Assembly: GCA_039565995.1 (NCBI GenBank)
Contig: CP154795.1
Location: 2,046,001-2,110,000 of the forward strand
Length of the DNA: 64,000 nt
From: Propionibacteriaceae bacterium ZF39
Lineage (GTDB): Bacteria; Actinomycetota; Actinomycetes; Propionibacteriales; Propionibacteriaceae
Direction of reading: 5' to 3'
Shown: piece after piece, positions 37,676-45,367 of the stretch
Layout: the number at the start of each line of letters is the position of its first letter
Position numbering within the stretch: the stretch's first letter is position 1
Translations under genes and position numbers: made by a program
The notes under the pieces: model-generated
Seen by the model: only the letters and a program-made list of their open reading frames with translations
The model's database searches: none
What the model was told of the DNA's origin: nothing

Positions 37676-38011
37676 TCAATTGGACGCCGGCCGGTGGCCG
37701 CCCACTTCCAGCAGAACGACACCGGCGATGATCAGCAGGATGCCGATCATCGCCACGGGTGTGAGTCGTTCGCCGAAGAGAAACCAGGCGACGATCGCCA
37801 CGCCGGCGGTACCCAGACCTGACCACAGCGCGTACGCCGTGCCCACCCCGATCGTCCGCAGGGCGAAGGACAGGAGCACGAACGCCGTGACATACCCCGC
37901 CACCACGAGGGCCCACTGCCACCACAGCCCCTGGCGGGAGGCACCACGCAGCGACAGGGTGGCGATGACCTCCACCACGATGGCTCCGGCCAGGGGGATG
38001 TATCCGTTCAC
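37676..38011 (-). CDS. Small multidrug resistance (SMR) efflux protein
   Basis: A 111-residue protein with four membrane helices. The essential Glu is in AGAIVVEVIATLSLRGA (helix 1), and the helix 3 motif GTAYALWSGLGTAG and helix 4 PVAMIGILLIIAGVVLLEV are typical of EmrE/QacE proteins. It would export cationic compounds such as quaternary amines as an antiparallel or paired dimer. The GTG start is preferred over a TTG three codons earlier. It appears to be a single-gene unit. Confidence 0.88.
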   Translation of the reverse strand: MNGYIPLAGAIVVEVIATLSLRGASRQGLWWQWALVVAGYVTAFVLLSFALRTIGVGTAYALWSGLGTAGVAIVAWFLFGERLTPVAMIGILLIIAGVVLLEVGGHRPASN

Positions 38012-38061
38012 GTGCCCCAACTATGCCGCTTCCGGCAATCGCGTTCGGCTCCATCCGCCGC

Positions 38062-38691
38062 TCAGATCCGGCGCTCGGCCCGGATCACGAGGTCGCGGAT
38101 GTGGTGAGCTCCTCGACCGGCCGAGACCGCGCGCTCGCGCTGGTCGTCGGTGTGGATCAGCCAGACGTCCTCGCGGGCGTGCAGGGCTTCGCGTACCGAG
38201 TCGGGGGAGACCATCGTCGAGAAGTCGGGGCCGCCGCTGTGATCGTGGTGGTGATGGTGCTCTTCTCCGGGCTCCGGCGGGGCGTGATGCACCACAAGCA
38301 GGGTGCCGCCGGGCGCGACGAGATCGGCGAGGGCGTTCTCGACCCGGTGGTCGGGCGTACGCGACATCGGGGGATAGAACACACTGACCAGATCGAAGGA
38401 GCCGTCCTCGAGACCGGCTTCGAGCAGGCCGCTCTTGACCCACGTCACGTCGACGCCTCTGTCGGCCGCCCCCGCCTTTGCGCGATCGAGGGCGACGCCC
38501 GAGATATCGAGCCCGGTCACCTGCCAGCCCCGCTCGGCGAGCCAGACCGAATCGGCGCCCTCGCCACAGCCCACGTCAAGTGCGGTGCCCGACGTCAGGC
38601 CCTCCACCTCGGTGAGCAGCGCAGCGTTCGGCTGGCCGCTCCAGACGCGGTCCGACTCGGCATAGCGCTCATCCCATTCCTGTTCACTCAC
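38062..38691 (-). CDS. SAM-dependent methyltransferase with a histidine tract
   Basis: A 209-residue class I methyltransferase: SAM motif LDVGCGEGADSVWLAERGW near residue 40, acidic loop VTGLDISGVALDRAK, and FDLVSVFYP (motif IV). It resembles TehB-like and thiopurine-type methyltransferases. An insertion reading GEEHHHHHDHSGG (about residues 142-155) sits before motif VI and could bind metal. The substrate is unknown. GTG start, preceded by GGGAGG. Confidence 0.8.
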   Translation of the reverse strand: MSEQEWDERYAESDRVWSGQPNAALLTEVEGLTSGTALDVGCGEGADSVWLAERGWQVTGLDISGVALDRAKAGAADRGVDVTWVKSGLLEAGLEDGSFDLVSVFYPPMSRTPDHRVENALADLVAPGGTLLVVHHAPPEPGEEHHHHHDHSGGPDFSTMVSPDSVREALHAREDVWLIHTDDQRERAVSAGRGAHHIRDLVIRAERRI

Positions 38692-38747
38692 GGCGTCAGC
38701 CTCCCAGATCCTCCAGCGCGACCGAACACCCGAACGCCCGAGCCTGA

Positions 38748-38809
38748 TCAGCTGCGCTGCGCCTCCAACGCGCTCAGGATGTCGGTGGTGGTCACGCCGT
38801 CCGCGCGGT
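38748..38809 (-). pseudogene. 3' fragment of an unidentified gene abutting the IS
   Basis: Reading leftwards out of the IS end, the frame DRADGVTTTDILSALEAQRS ends at a TGA. It looks like the tail of a real protein, but I cannot name the family. It does not match the expected continuation of the DUF222 gene cut at the other end of the IS. Confidence 0.35.
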
Positions 38810-38841
38810 CCTGAACCGCCCCGGGTTGCGTGGAGGGCGTG

Positions 38842-39771
38842 TTATCCCGGAACCGGCTGGTTCTGGGGGTTGACGGCAGCGTAATACGCCGCTTCGTACT
38901 CGGTGGGTGGGACGTAGCCGATGCTGCTGTGGAGTCGGCCGGTGTTGTACCAGTCGACCCACATCAAGGTCGCCAGTTCGAGCTCATCAACGGTCTTGAA
39001 CGGGCCGTCGATCTTCACACACTCGGCCTTGTACAAACCGATCACCGACTCAGCCATCGCATTGTCATAGGAATCGCCCACGGTGCCGATCGAGGCGAGC
39101 GCGCCGGCTTCGGCGAGTCGGTCGGCGTAGCGGATCGCCGTGTACTGAGTGCCGGCATCGCTGTGGTGCACGACCCCACGAGGATCGTGACCGGCACGTT
39201 CCCGCACCCACAACGCCATCTCCAACGCATCCAGAGGCAGCTCGGTCGGCATCCGGTGATGGGTCCGCCAACCAACAATCCGCCGGCTGTACACGTCTGT
39301 GACGAACGCAGTGAAACCCATCCCCGACCACGTGGGCACGTAGGTGAAATCGACGATCCACAGCTGATTCGGCCGAGCAGCGGTGAAATCGCGTTGCACC
39401 AGATCCTCTGGGCGGGGCGCGGACGGATCCGACTTCGTAGTGCTGAACCGCTTGCCGCGCACCACACCCTGCATCCCATGGGTCCGCATCAACCGCTCCA
39501 CCTGACAACGCGGCGCCGCGACGCCATCACGCTTCAGCAGGTGCCACATCTTGCGATAGCCCGCCACCCCGCGACCCTTCGTCTTGTCGGCCTGGACCGC
39601 TTCGATCTGCTCCCACACATACGCATCCGACAAGGCACGTTTCGACACCGGTCGCCGCTTGTGGGCGTAATAGCCAGACGGGGCGATCGGCACACCATGC
39701 TCGCTCAGCACACGGCAGATCGGCTCGACCCCGAACCGGTCCCGATGGTCATCGACGAACGCGACTACCAC
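38842..39771 (-). CDS. IS3-family transposase, catalytic OrfB
   Basis: A 309-residue DDE transposase: an N-terminal HTH_21-type domain (FGVEPICRVLSEHGVPIAPSGYYAHKRR), then the rve integrase core with Asp in WIVDFTYVPTW, Asp in VVHHSDAGTQYT and Glu in NAMAESVIGLYKAE. It begins at a GTG that overlaps the end of orfA by seven bases in another frame, so OrfAB is probably made by frameshifting, as usual for IS3. Confidence 0.95.
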   Translation of the reverse strand: MVVAFVDDHRDRFGVEPICRVLSEHGVPIAPSGYYAHKRRPVSKRALSDAYVWEQIEAVQADKTKGRGVAGYRKMWHLLKRDGVAAPRCQVERLMRTHGMQGVVRGKRFSTTKSDPSAPRPEDLVQRDFTAARPNQLWIVDFTYVPTWSGMGFTAFVTDVYSRRIVGWRTHHRMPTELPLDALEMALWVRERAGHDPRGVVHHSDAGTQYTAIRYADRLAEAGALASIGTVGDSYDNAMAESVIGLYKAECVKIDGPFKTVDELELATLMWVDWYNTGRLHSSIGYVPPTEYEAAYYAAVNPQNQPVPG

Positions 39772-40091
39772 GGCAAACGCGGGTCGAGCTCCCGCGCGAA
39801 GAAACTCGAAGCCGCCAACAAGATCTCATTCGCCCGCTTCAACTCCCGCACTTCCTGCTCCAACTCACGGATCTTCCTGGCATCCTCCGTGGTGGTGCCG
39901 GGCCGGGTGCCTGCATCAATATCGGCCTGCTTCACCCACCCACGCAGCGTGTCGGGATTCACCCCCACCCGAGTGCCGATCCGCTTCACCGCCGCGTTCA
40001 TCGACAACTCCGGATCCTCCAAACGAGCCTCGGCAACAAGCCGCATCGCCCGCTCCCTCAACTCCTGAGGGTACTTACGTGGTGCTGACAT
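39765..40091 (-). CDS. IS3-family transposase, OrfA
   Basis: A 108-residue DNA-binding protein: helix-turn-helix KYPQELRERAMRLVAEAR...VKRIGTRVGVNPDTLRGWVKQA, then a leucine-zipper-like segment IRELEQEVRELKRANEIL. The ATG at 40091 is preferred because GGAAGG lies upstream; an ATG three codons earlier is possible. Confidence 0.92.
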   Translation of the reverse strand: MSAPRKYPQELRERAMRLVAEARLEDPELSMNAAVKRIGTRVGVNPDTLRGWVKQADIDAGTRPGTTTEDARKIRELEQEVRELKRANEILLAASSFFARELDPRLPW

Positions 40092-40140
40092 GGTCTGCAT
40101 CCTTCCGTGGAATCAGACCCTCCACGCAACCCGGGGCGGT

Positions 40141-40935
40141 TCAGGTGCGCACCAGCGTCATCAGCGCATCAGCCAGCAGGAGCTTCTTGTCCCGCGGGCG
40201 CAGCTCCGCACCCTCACCGTCATGATCGATCTGCTGTTTCCACGCCGATTCGGCATGCGCGTTCAGCACCGCCGCCAACTCCTCGCCATCGGCGCTCGGC
40301 AGCCGACCCCTGATATGGAGGGTGCCGTGACCATCGTCGGACAACGACAACCCCCGGTTCTTCCGGGCCTGCTTCTCCTCCCGCTCCAGCCGCTCGGCCA
40401 GAATCTCCTCCGCCCGCTCGGGAGCCTCGTGTTCCAGCACCCGCCACGCCGCCTGGGCCAGATCACCGGGATCCAACGACGCAGCCAACCCGACCAGTGT
40501 TGCCTCACACCGCCCCAACACCTCGGCGCCCAGATCCTCCGGCAACAACGCGAGCCCGTGGGCAATCACCGACCCCTGTTCCCCGGTCACCACCCCGGCG
40601 GCCTCCGCCGCGGTCAGCCGGGCGTACTCACCGCGGCGTTTTGCGTCCCGCACGATCATCCGGCACCGCTGAATCGTGTGCCCGAAACCGCGATGGAGAT
40701 ATTCGGCCGTCGAACAATGCGCCTCGTTCTCGGCGGCCTCCCGGCGATCAACCTCCCGGATCGCCTCGGCCCGGGCAGCCTCCACCAGCGACACCGCCCG
40801 ATCCGCCGCCGTCAACAACTCCAACACGGCACGGTCGGTCAGCAACACCAGATCAGGGGTATCGAGCGCACCCGAAACCAACGACGCGACCACCTCAATC
40901 GCCTCACCCAGCCCAGCCGCCCCCGCGTTCTCCAT
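40141..40935 (-). pseudogene. DUF222 / 13E12-repeat protein, C-terminus lost to the IS
   Basis: 264 codons of a DUF222 protein (13E12 family, usually about 400-500 residues with a C-terminal HNH endonuclease domain). The N-terminal DUF222 region is intact (AEAIREVDRREAAENEAHCSTAEYL, LTAAEAAGVVTGEQGSVIAHGL). After LLLADALMTLVRT the frame runs into the IS end, whose first bases supply the TGA. The HNH domain is gone and is not found on the other side of the IS. Confidence 0.85.
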
Positions 40936-40986
40936 GACTCAAGTCAAACCGGGCCCACCGACACTTTTCGCCCACCCGCACGAATA

Positions 40987-41002
40987 TTTCCGGAACCGGA
41001 AA
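40987..41002. promoter_or_regulatory. Inverted repeat upstream of the LLM/GH13 operon
   Basis: TTTCCGG-AA-CCGGAAA is a perfect 7-bp inverted repeat about 45 bases before the LLM gene and 50 bases from the DUF222 start. It could be an operator or a short hairpin; nothing else supports either. Confidence 0.3.
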
Positions 41003-41048
41003 GCAGGGTCACGAGGGCGGCCCCATAGGCCCATGATTTTATGGATTT

Positions 41049-42011
41049 ATGTCCAGAATCGGCTTCCACGCATCACACGAGCAGATCAGCCCGGGACAGT
41101 TGCTCAGCGACGTGCAACAGGCTGAGCAGGTCGGGTTCGAGATGGCGATGTGCTCCGACCACTTGGAGCCGTGGTCCCCGAACCAGGGCCACTCCGGCCT
41201 GGCCATCGCCTGGCTCGGTGCCGCGCTCGCGACGACGGGCCTCGAGTTCGGGTGCGTCCACGCGCCCGGCCAGCGCTATCACCCCGCCATCACCGCACAG
41301 GCGGTAGCCACGCTCGGCCAGATGTTCCCGGGCCGCTTCTGGATCGCCCTGGGCAGCGGTGAGAACTGCAACGAACACGTCACCGGCGATCCCTGGCCGG
41401 ACAAGGAAACCCGCACCAGACGGTTGGAGGAGTGCGTCTCCGTCATCCGGCGCCTGCTCGACGGCGAGACGGTGAATCACCACGGACTCATTGATGTCCA
41501 CGAGGCCCGCGTCTGGGAGCGCGCCAACCCCATCCCACGCCTGATCGCCCCGGCGGTGTCGGTCGAGTCCGCCGCCCGCGTCGCCGCCTGGGCCGACGGC
41601 ATGGTCACGCTCAACCAACCGATCGACACCCTCCGCCGCGTCATCGACGCCTATCGCGGGGCCGGCGGACGTGGCCCGATCTCCCTGCAGGTCCACCTCT
41701 CGTGGGCCGAAACCGAGGACGAAGCGAGAGCCCTCGCGCACGATCAGTGGCGTACCAACGTCTTTGGTGCAGGAGTCGCCTGGGACACCTGGAACCCGGA
41801 CGCATTCGAGGACATGGCCCGGTTCGTGCCGCCGGAGGCCCTCGACGACCACGTCCGGATCAGCTCCGATCTGGGACGACACCGCGAGTGGTTGGCGGCG
41901 TACGCAGCCCTGGGCTTCGACGACATCTATTGCCATCACGTCGGCCAGGACCAGCGACCCTTCCTGGACGCCTTCGGCGAACACGTTCTGCCCCAACTGA
42001 AAGAGGCCTGA
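41049..42011 (+). CDS. LLM-class flavin-dependent oxidoreductase (TIGR03885-like)
   Basis: A 320-residue luciferase-like TIM-barrel protein: IGFHASHEQISPGQLLSDVQQAEQVGFEMAMCSDH at the N-terminus, RFWIALGSGENCNEHVTGDPWP, and GFDDIYCHHVGQDQ at the C-terminus. Such proteins bind F420 or FMN; this subgroup is named TIGR03885 and is often found beside GH13 trehalose-synthase-like genes, as it is here (the GH13 ATG is three bases after the stop). The reaction is unknown. Confidence 0.82.
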   Translation: MSRIGFHASHEQISPGQLLSDVQQAEQVGFEMAMCSDHLEPWSPNQGHSGLAIAWLGAALATTGLEFGCVHAPGQRYHPAITAQAVATLGQMFPGRFWIALGSGENCNEHVTGDPWPDKETRTRRLEECVSVIRRLLDGETVNHHGLIDVHEARVWERANPIPRLIAPAVSVESAARVAAWADGMVTLNQPIDTLRRVIDAYRGAGGRGPISLQVHLSWAETEDEARALAHDQWRTNVFGAGVAWDTWNPDAFEDMARFVPPEALDDHVRISSDLGRHREWLAAYAALGFDDIYCHHVGQDQRPFLDAFGEHVLPQLKEA

Positions 42012-42013
42012 TC

Positions 42014-43690
42014 ATGCGCGTGACGAACACCGCGGACACCTGGTGGAAGAACGCCGTTCTCTACTGCCTGGATATCGAGACCTTCCTTGACCACAACGAC
42101 GACGGCATCGGGGACCTCGCAGGTCTTGCGCGCCGCATCGACTACCTCGCCGAACTCGGCGTCACCTGCATCTGGCTGATGCCGTTCTATCCGACGCCCG
42201 ATCGCGACGACGGCTACGACATCACCGACTTCTATGGCGTCGACCCACGCCTCGGTGACCACGGCCGCGTGGTCGAGGTCATCCGCATGGCTCACGATCG
42301 CGGCCTCCGCGTCATCGCCGACCTCGTCATCAATCACACCTCCGACCAGCACCCCTGGTTCAAGGCCGCGCGGCGAAGCAAGGACAACCCGTTCCGCGAC
42401 TACTACGTGTGGCGCTCGACCACCCCGCCCGACACCTCTGACGAAGTCGTCTTCCCCGACAAGGAGGACAGCATCTGGGAGCTCGACGACAAGACGGGGG
42501 AGTGGTATCTCCATCACTTCTACAAGCACCAGCCCGACCTGAACTGGGCGAACGAACAGGTCCGCGAGGAGATCCTCCGCGTGATGGACTTCTGGATCCA
42601 GATGGGCCTGGACGGCTTCCGCGTCGATGCGGTGCCGTTCATCTTCGAGGATGTCGAGACCCTGGACAATCGCGAGGACGTCCCGGCCGATCCGCATCAG
42701 TTCCTCAAGGAACTCCGCGCGTTCCTCAACCGCCGCCGCGGGGACGCGATCATGCTCGGCGAGGTCAACGTGCCGCACGAGGACCAGTACGAGTATTTCG
42801 GCGCCGAGGCCGGCGACGAGCTGACGATGATGTTCGACTTCATCGGCATGCAGAACTTCTATCTCTCCATGGCCCGCGGCGACGCGCGCCCCCTGATCAA
42901 GGCGCTGCTCGATCGGCCCGAGATCCACCCCGACAACCAGTGGGCCAACTTCCTCCGCAATCACGACGAACTCACCCTCGACAAGCTCAGCGATGAGGAG
43001 CGCCAGGAGGTGTTCGACGCCTTCGGCCCCGACCCCGATGTCCAGATCTATGACCGCGGCCTCACGCTGCGGCTGCCAACGATGCTCAAGCGCGATCCCC
43101 GTCGGATGCGGATGGCCTACAGCCTGCTGTTCTCTCTTCCGGGTACGCCGACCATCTACTACGGCGAGGAGATCGGGCTGGGGGAGGACACGAGCCAGGA
43201 CGGACGCATGGCGGTACGCGTACCCATGCAGTGGACCGACGGAAAGAACGGCGGGTTCTCGTCCGCGCCGCCGCGCAAGCTCGTGCAGCCCGTGCTCTCC
43301 GACGGCCAGGGGCCGGCTCAGGTCAACGTCGCCGCCCAGCGTCGCGACCCGGATTCGCTGTTCAACTTCATGCACGCCCTGATCACGACGAGGCGCACGT
43401 GCCCAGAGCTCGGCTGGGGCTCGTTCCATGTCGTCGAGCAGGAGCTCGACCAGGTGCTCGTCCACGAGTGCCGCCTCGAGGAGTCGTCGGTCTTCGCGGT
43501 GCATAACTTCTCCGAGGAGGGCTGCGAGATCGAGTTCTCCCTCGGGCGCAGTCGAGCGGGGATCACCGTTGTCGACATCTTTGCCGACAAGCCCGTCGAG
43601 GCCGACAGCCGCGGCAGAATCAAACTCGCGCTCGAGGCGTACGACCACAAGTGGCTTCGCCTCCAGCCGGACGAGCCGCTGCTGCCGTGA
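42014..43690 (+). CDS. GH13 alpha-glucan enzyme, trehalose synthase-like
   Basis: A 558-residue GH13 protein close to the trehalose synthase (TreS) and amylosucrase-like group. The catalytic residues are visible: nucleophile Asp in DGFRVDAVPF (about 203), acid/base Glu in MLGEVNVP (about 249) and Asp in FLRNHDE (about 317). TreS usually has EANQ at the acid/base loop; EVNV here suggests a related but distinct specificity. No maltokinase gene is adjacent. It shares an operon with the LLM gene and is convergent, one base apart, with the HxlR gene. Confidence 0.85.
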   Translation: MRVTNTADTWWKNAVLYCLDIETFLDHNDDGIGDLAGLARRIDYLAELGVTCIWLMPFYPTPDRDDGYDITDFYGVDPRLGDHGRVVEVIRMAHDRGLRVIADLVINHTSDQHPWFKAARRSKDNPFRDYYVWRSTTPPDTSDEVVFPDKEDSIWELDDKTGEWYLHHFYKHQPDLNWANEQVREEILRVMDFWIQMGLDGFRVDAVPFIFEDVETLDNREDVPADPHQFLKELRAFLNRRRGDAIMLGEVNVPHEDQYEYFGAEAGDELTMMFDFIGMQNFYLSMARGDARPLIKALLDRPEIHPDNQWANFLRNHDELTLDKLSDEERQEVFDAFGPDPDVQIYDRGLTLRLPTMLKRDPRRMRMAYSLLFSLPGTPTIYYGEEIGLGEDTSQDGRMAVRVPMQWTDGKNGGFSSAPPRKLVQPVLSDGQGPAQVNVAAQRRDPDSLFNFMHALITTRRTCPELGWGSFHVVEQELDQVLVHECRLEESSVFAVHNFSEEGCEIEFSLGRSRAGITVVDIFADKPVEADSRGRIKLALEAYDHKWLRLQPDEPLLP

Positions 43691-43691
43691 C

Positions 43692-44384
43692 TCAACTGGC
43701 GCCTGCGGCCGCCACGCCTCCCAGGACCGGGTGGTGTCCCAGCCATCTTGGGAACCGCTCGACCAGTGCGGCCGGTCCGAGGAGTTCGATCTCGTGCTCC
43801 TTCTGGGCCTGAGCCAATGTGAGGTCACCCATCCAGATCTGGGTGAGTGTGCGCAACGCCGCGCGCACGACCAAGTCGATGTCGAAACCCGGGTCGACCA
43901 GACATAACCCCACCGAATCGTCCACGACGAGCCAGAAAGTCGACTTGACCGAAGTGGTGCCGATGAAGCGGAATTCGACGACCGTGCGGTGATGCGACAA
44001 CCCGGACACGCCTCGAGGGGCGAGCATGCGGCTGATGTCCCACATCAACAGCGACGGATCGAGGTCATCCGGGCCATAACTGCTGCGAGCCCAGCGCTGC
44101 CCCCAGACGCCCATTGCCTCGATGATCGGATAGAGCTCCCGCCCTCCAGCGGTGAGGTGATAAGTGCGGCCCCGCCCGGTTCCAGAAGCCGTGATGATGC
44201 CGGAGGTCTGGAGCTGGCGGAGACGCTTGGTGAGCAGGGCCGGAGAGATCAGGGGTACGCCGCGCTGGATCTCGCTGAAGCGGACACTGCCGCACATCAG
44301 CTCACGCAGGATCAACGGCATCCAGCGTTCGCACAGGATTTCTGCCGTCTTGGAGACCGGGCAGAACTGCCCATAGCTCGTCAT
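43692..44384 (-). CDS. HxlR-family regulator with SCP2-like C-terminal domain
   Basis: A 230-residue regulator. The N-terminal HxlR winged helix reads CPVSKTAEILCERWMPLILRELMCGSVRFSEIQRGVPLISPALLTKRLRQL; the C-terminal 110 residues resemble the SCP2/sterol-carrier domain often fused to this group. The Cys near the start (FCPVSK) might be a redox or thiol sensor. It is divergent from a DsrE gene and probably controls it. TAATCT on the minus strand ends six bases before the ATG (leaderless). Confidence 0.83.
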   Translation of the reverse strand: MTSYGQFCPVSKTAEILCERWMPLILRELMCGSVRFSEIQRGVPLISPALLTKRLRQLQTSGIITASGTGRGRTYHLTAGGRELYPIIEAMGVWGQRWARSSYGPDDLDPSLLMWDISRMLAPRGVSGLSHHRTVVEFRFIGTTSVKSTFWLVVDDSVGLCLVDPGFDIDLVVRAALRTLTQIWMGDLTLAQAQKEHEIELLGPAALVERFPRWLGHHPVLGGVAAAGAS

Positions 44385-44390
44385 GATCCG

Positions 44391-44396
44391 AGATTA
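44391..44396 (-). promoter_or_regulatory. Minus-10 box (TAATCT) of the HxlR gene
   Basis: TAATCT on the minus strand ends six bases before the HxlR ATG, with no ribosome site. Confidence 0.42.
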
Positions 44397-44509
44397 CGCG
44401 TCTATAAGCCGCCGGTCACTACACATCGTGAAGTGACGTGAGAGCCATGGAGGCGTGTCCTTGTGATGCCGGCGTGAGTGCGCCGCATCGCAGAACGAGA
44501 GGCAGAATC

Positions 44510-44872
44510 ATGACCAAAGCAGTGATCTCCCTGCGGACCGGACTTGAGGACACCGAGTCCGTCACCGTCGCCTTTCTTGTGGCCGTGGGTGCGGCCGAGT
44601 CGGGTCGCCAGACGTTGATGTTTCTCGCGAAAGAGGCCGTCCGGCTCATGCTTCCGGGGGTGGCCACCGCAACCGCCTGTCGGGGCTGCCCGCCGCTTGA
44701 GCAACTCATCGAGCGGTATCGGGCGGCCGGCGGCATCTATCTGGTTTGTCCCATCTGCGTTGATGCCAAGGGCCTCATGGACGCACCCCTGATCGAGGGT
44801 GCGACCAAGGGCGGCACGGTGCAGATGTGGGAATGGATCGGCGCCGAGGGAGCGACCACCTTCAGCTACTGA
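44510..44872 (+). CDS. DsrE-family protein
   Basis: A 120-residue DsrE/DsrF-like protein: KAVISLRTGLEDTESVTVAFLVAVGAAESGRQTLMFLAKEAVRLML, then ATACRGCPPLEQLIERYRAAGGIYLVCPICVDAKGL with several cysteines that could carry or relay sulfur. GAGAGG precedes the ATG; upstream codons in frame show no homology. It is divergent from the HxlR regulator. The substrate and partners are unknown. Confidence 0.8.
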   Translation: MTKAVISLRTGLEDTESVTVAFLVAVGAAESGRQTLMFLAKEAVRLMLPGVATATACRGCPPLEQLIERYRAAGGIYLVCPICVDAKGLMDAPLIEGATKGGTVQMWEWIGAEGATTFSY

Positions 44873-44877
44873 CCACC

Positions 44878-45150
44878 TCAGCGACTGATCACCTCAGAGA
44901 CGTGACGCTCAACGGCCGGGCGGGCGGTGGCGCGGAGCAGGCGTACCGCCAGAACGACGCACGGAACCACGAACGCCGCCACGAGAAGTCCGGTCACGAC
45001 CAGGTTGTCGCTCTGCACCAGAACCTGGCCGACCATAGCCACACCGACGGGTACGGCGATCCACCAGCGGATCAGCCCACCCCGCGCCGCACCCGCAAAC
45101 AGCAAGGGCCAGCCCACCGCCGAGCCCAGCAGCCACATCAGGAAGACCAC
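44878..45150 (-). CDS. Small membrane protein (start uncertain)
   Basis: About 90 residues with three predicted membrane helices (MWLLGSAVGWPLLFAG, WWIAVPVGVAMVGQVL, LVVTGLLVAAFVVPCVVLAV) and a basic tail. The frame is open up to 45261 but has no ribosome site there. A GTG at 45150 lies just after the stop of a 17-codon frame that has a good ribosome site, which suggests coupled translation; alternatively the gene is frameshifted. No family recognised. Confidence 0.5.
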   Translation of the reverse strand: MVFLMWLLGSAVGWPLLFAGAARGGLIRWWIAVPVGVAMVGQVLVQSDNLVVTGLLVAAFVVPCVVLAVRLLRATARPAVERHVSEVISR

Positions 45151-45152
45151 GA

Positions 45153-45206
45153 TCAGGGCCGCGCCGCAGCTGTCAGACGGGCGCGAATCGGGTGGAGGGT
45201 GTTCAT
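45153..45206 (-). other. 17-codon open frame with strong ribosome site, possible leader peptide
   Basis: ATG at 45206 with AGGAG eight bases upstream encodes MNTLHPIRARLTAAARP, and its TGA is two bases from the GTG of the membrane protein gene. Either it is a leader that couples translation, or it is the true N-terminus of a gene disrupted by a frameshift. Confidence 0.35.
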
Positions 45207-45355
45207 GGCAGTGCTCCTTGGTCGGTTTGTCCGTTGCCAGGAACGCTAGGAAAGAGCCCACCTGCGGGGCATCGCCGCTTCGGGTGAAGTCGACGCGGGC
45301 GCCTTAGCCTCCGGGCGTACACACAACTGATGACGACACCGCCCACGCCCGCTCC

Positions 45356-45361
45356 TAGACT
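45356..45361 (+). promoter_or_regulatory. Minus-10 box (TAGACT) of the sensor kinase gene
   Basis: TAGACT ends six bases before the ATG at 45368, the spacing seen at other leaderless genes in the window. This argues that 45368 is the true kinase start, in a frame different from the rest of the kinase. Confidence 0.45.
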
Positions 45362-45367
45362 CCTCGC

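Larger units (their letters stand above)
38810..40144. mobile_element. IS3-family insertion sequence, 1335 bp
   Basis: Perfect 27-bp terminal inverted repeats (38810-38836 and 40118-40144), starting CTGAACCGCCCCGGG, enclose orfA and orfB on the minus strand. Both transposase genes look intact. The bases next to the two ends (GTC on the left, GTG on the right) do not form a target duplication in any register I tried, suggesting that a deletion or recombination followed insertion. The right end cuts a DUF222 gene. Confidence 0.93.

Noticed and set aside
38806-40148. GGT as a 3-bp target duplication of the IS3 element
   Set aside because: GGT occurs near both ends, but using it requires unequal positions relative to the perfect inverted repeats, so it is probably coincidence.
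41936-43828. A 630-codon minus-strand frame opposite the GH13 gene
   Set aside because: No domain; the GH13 catalytic residues are all present on the plus strand.
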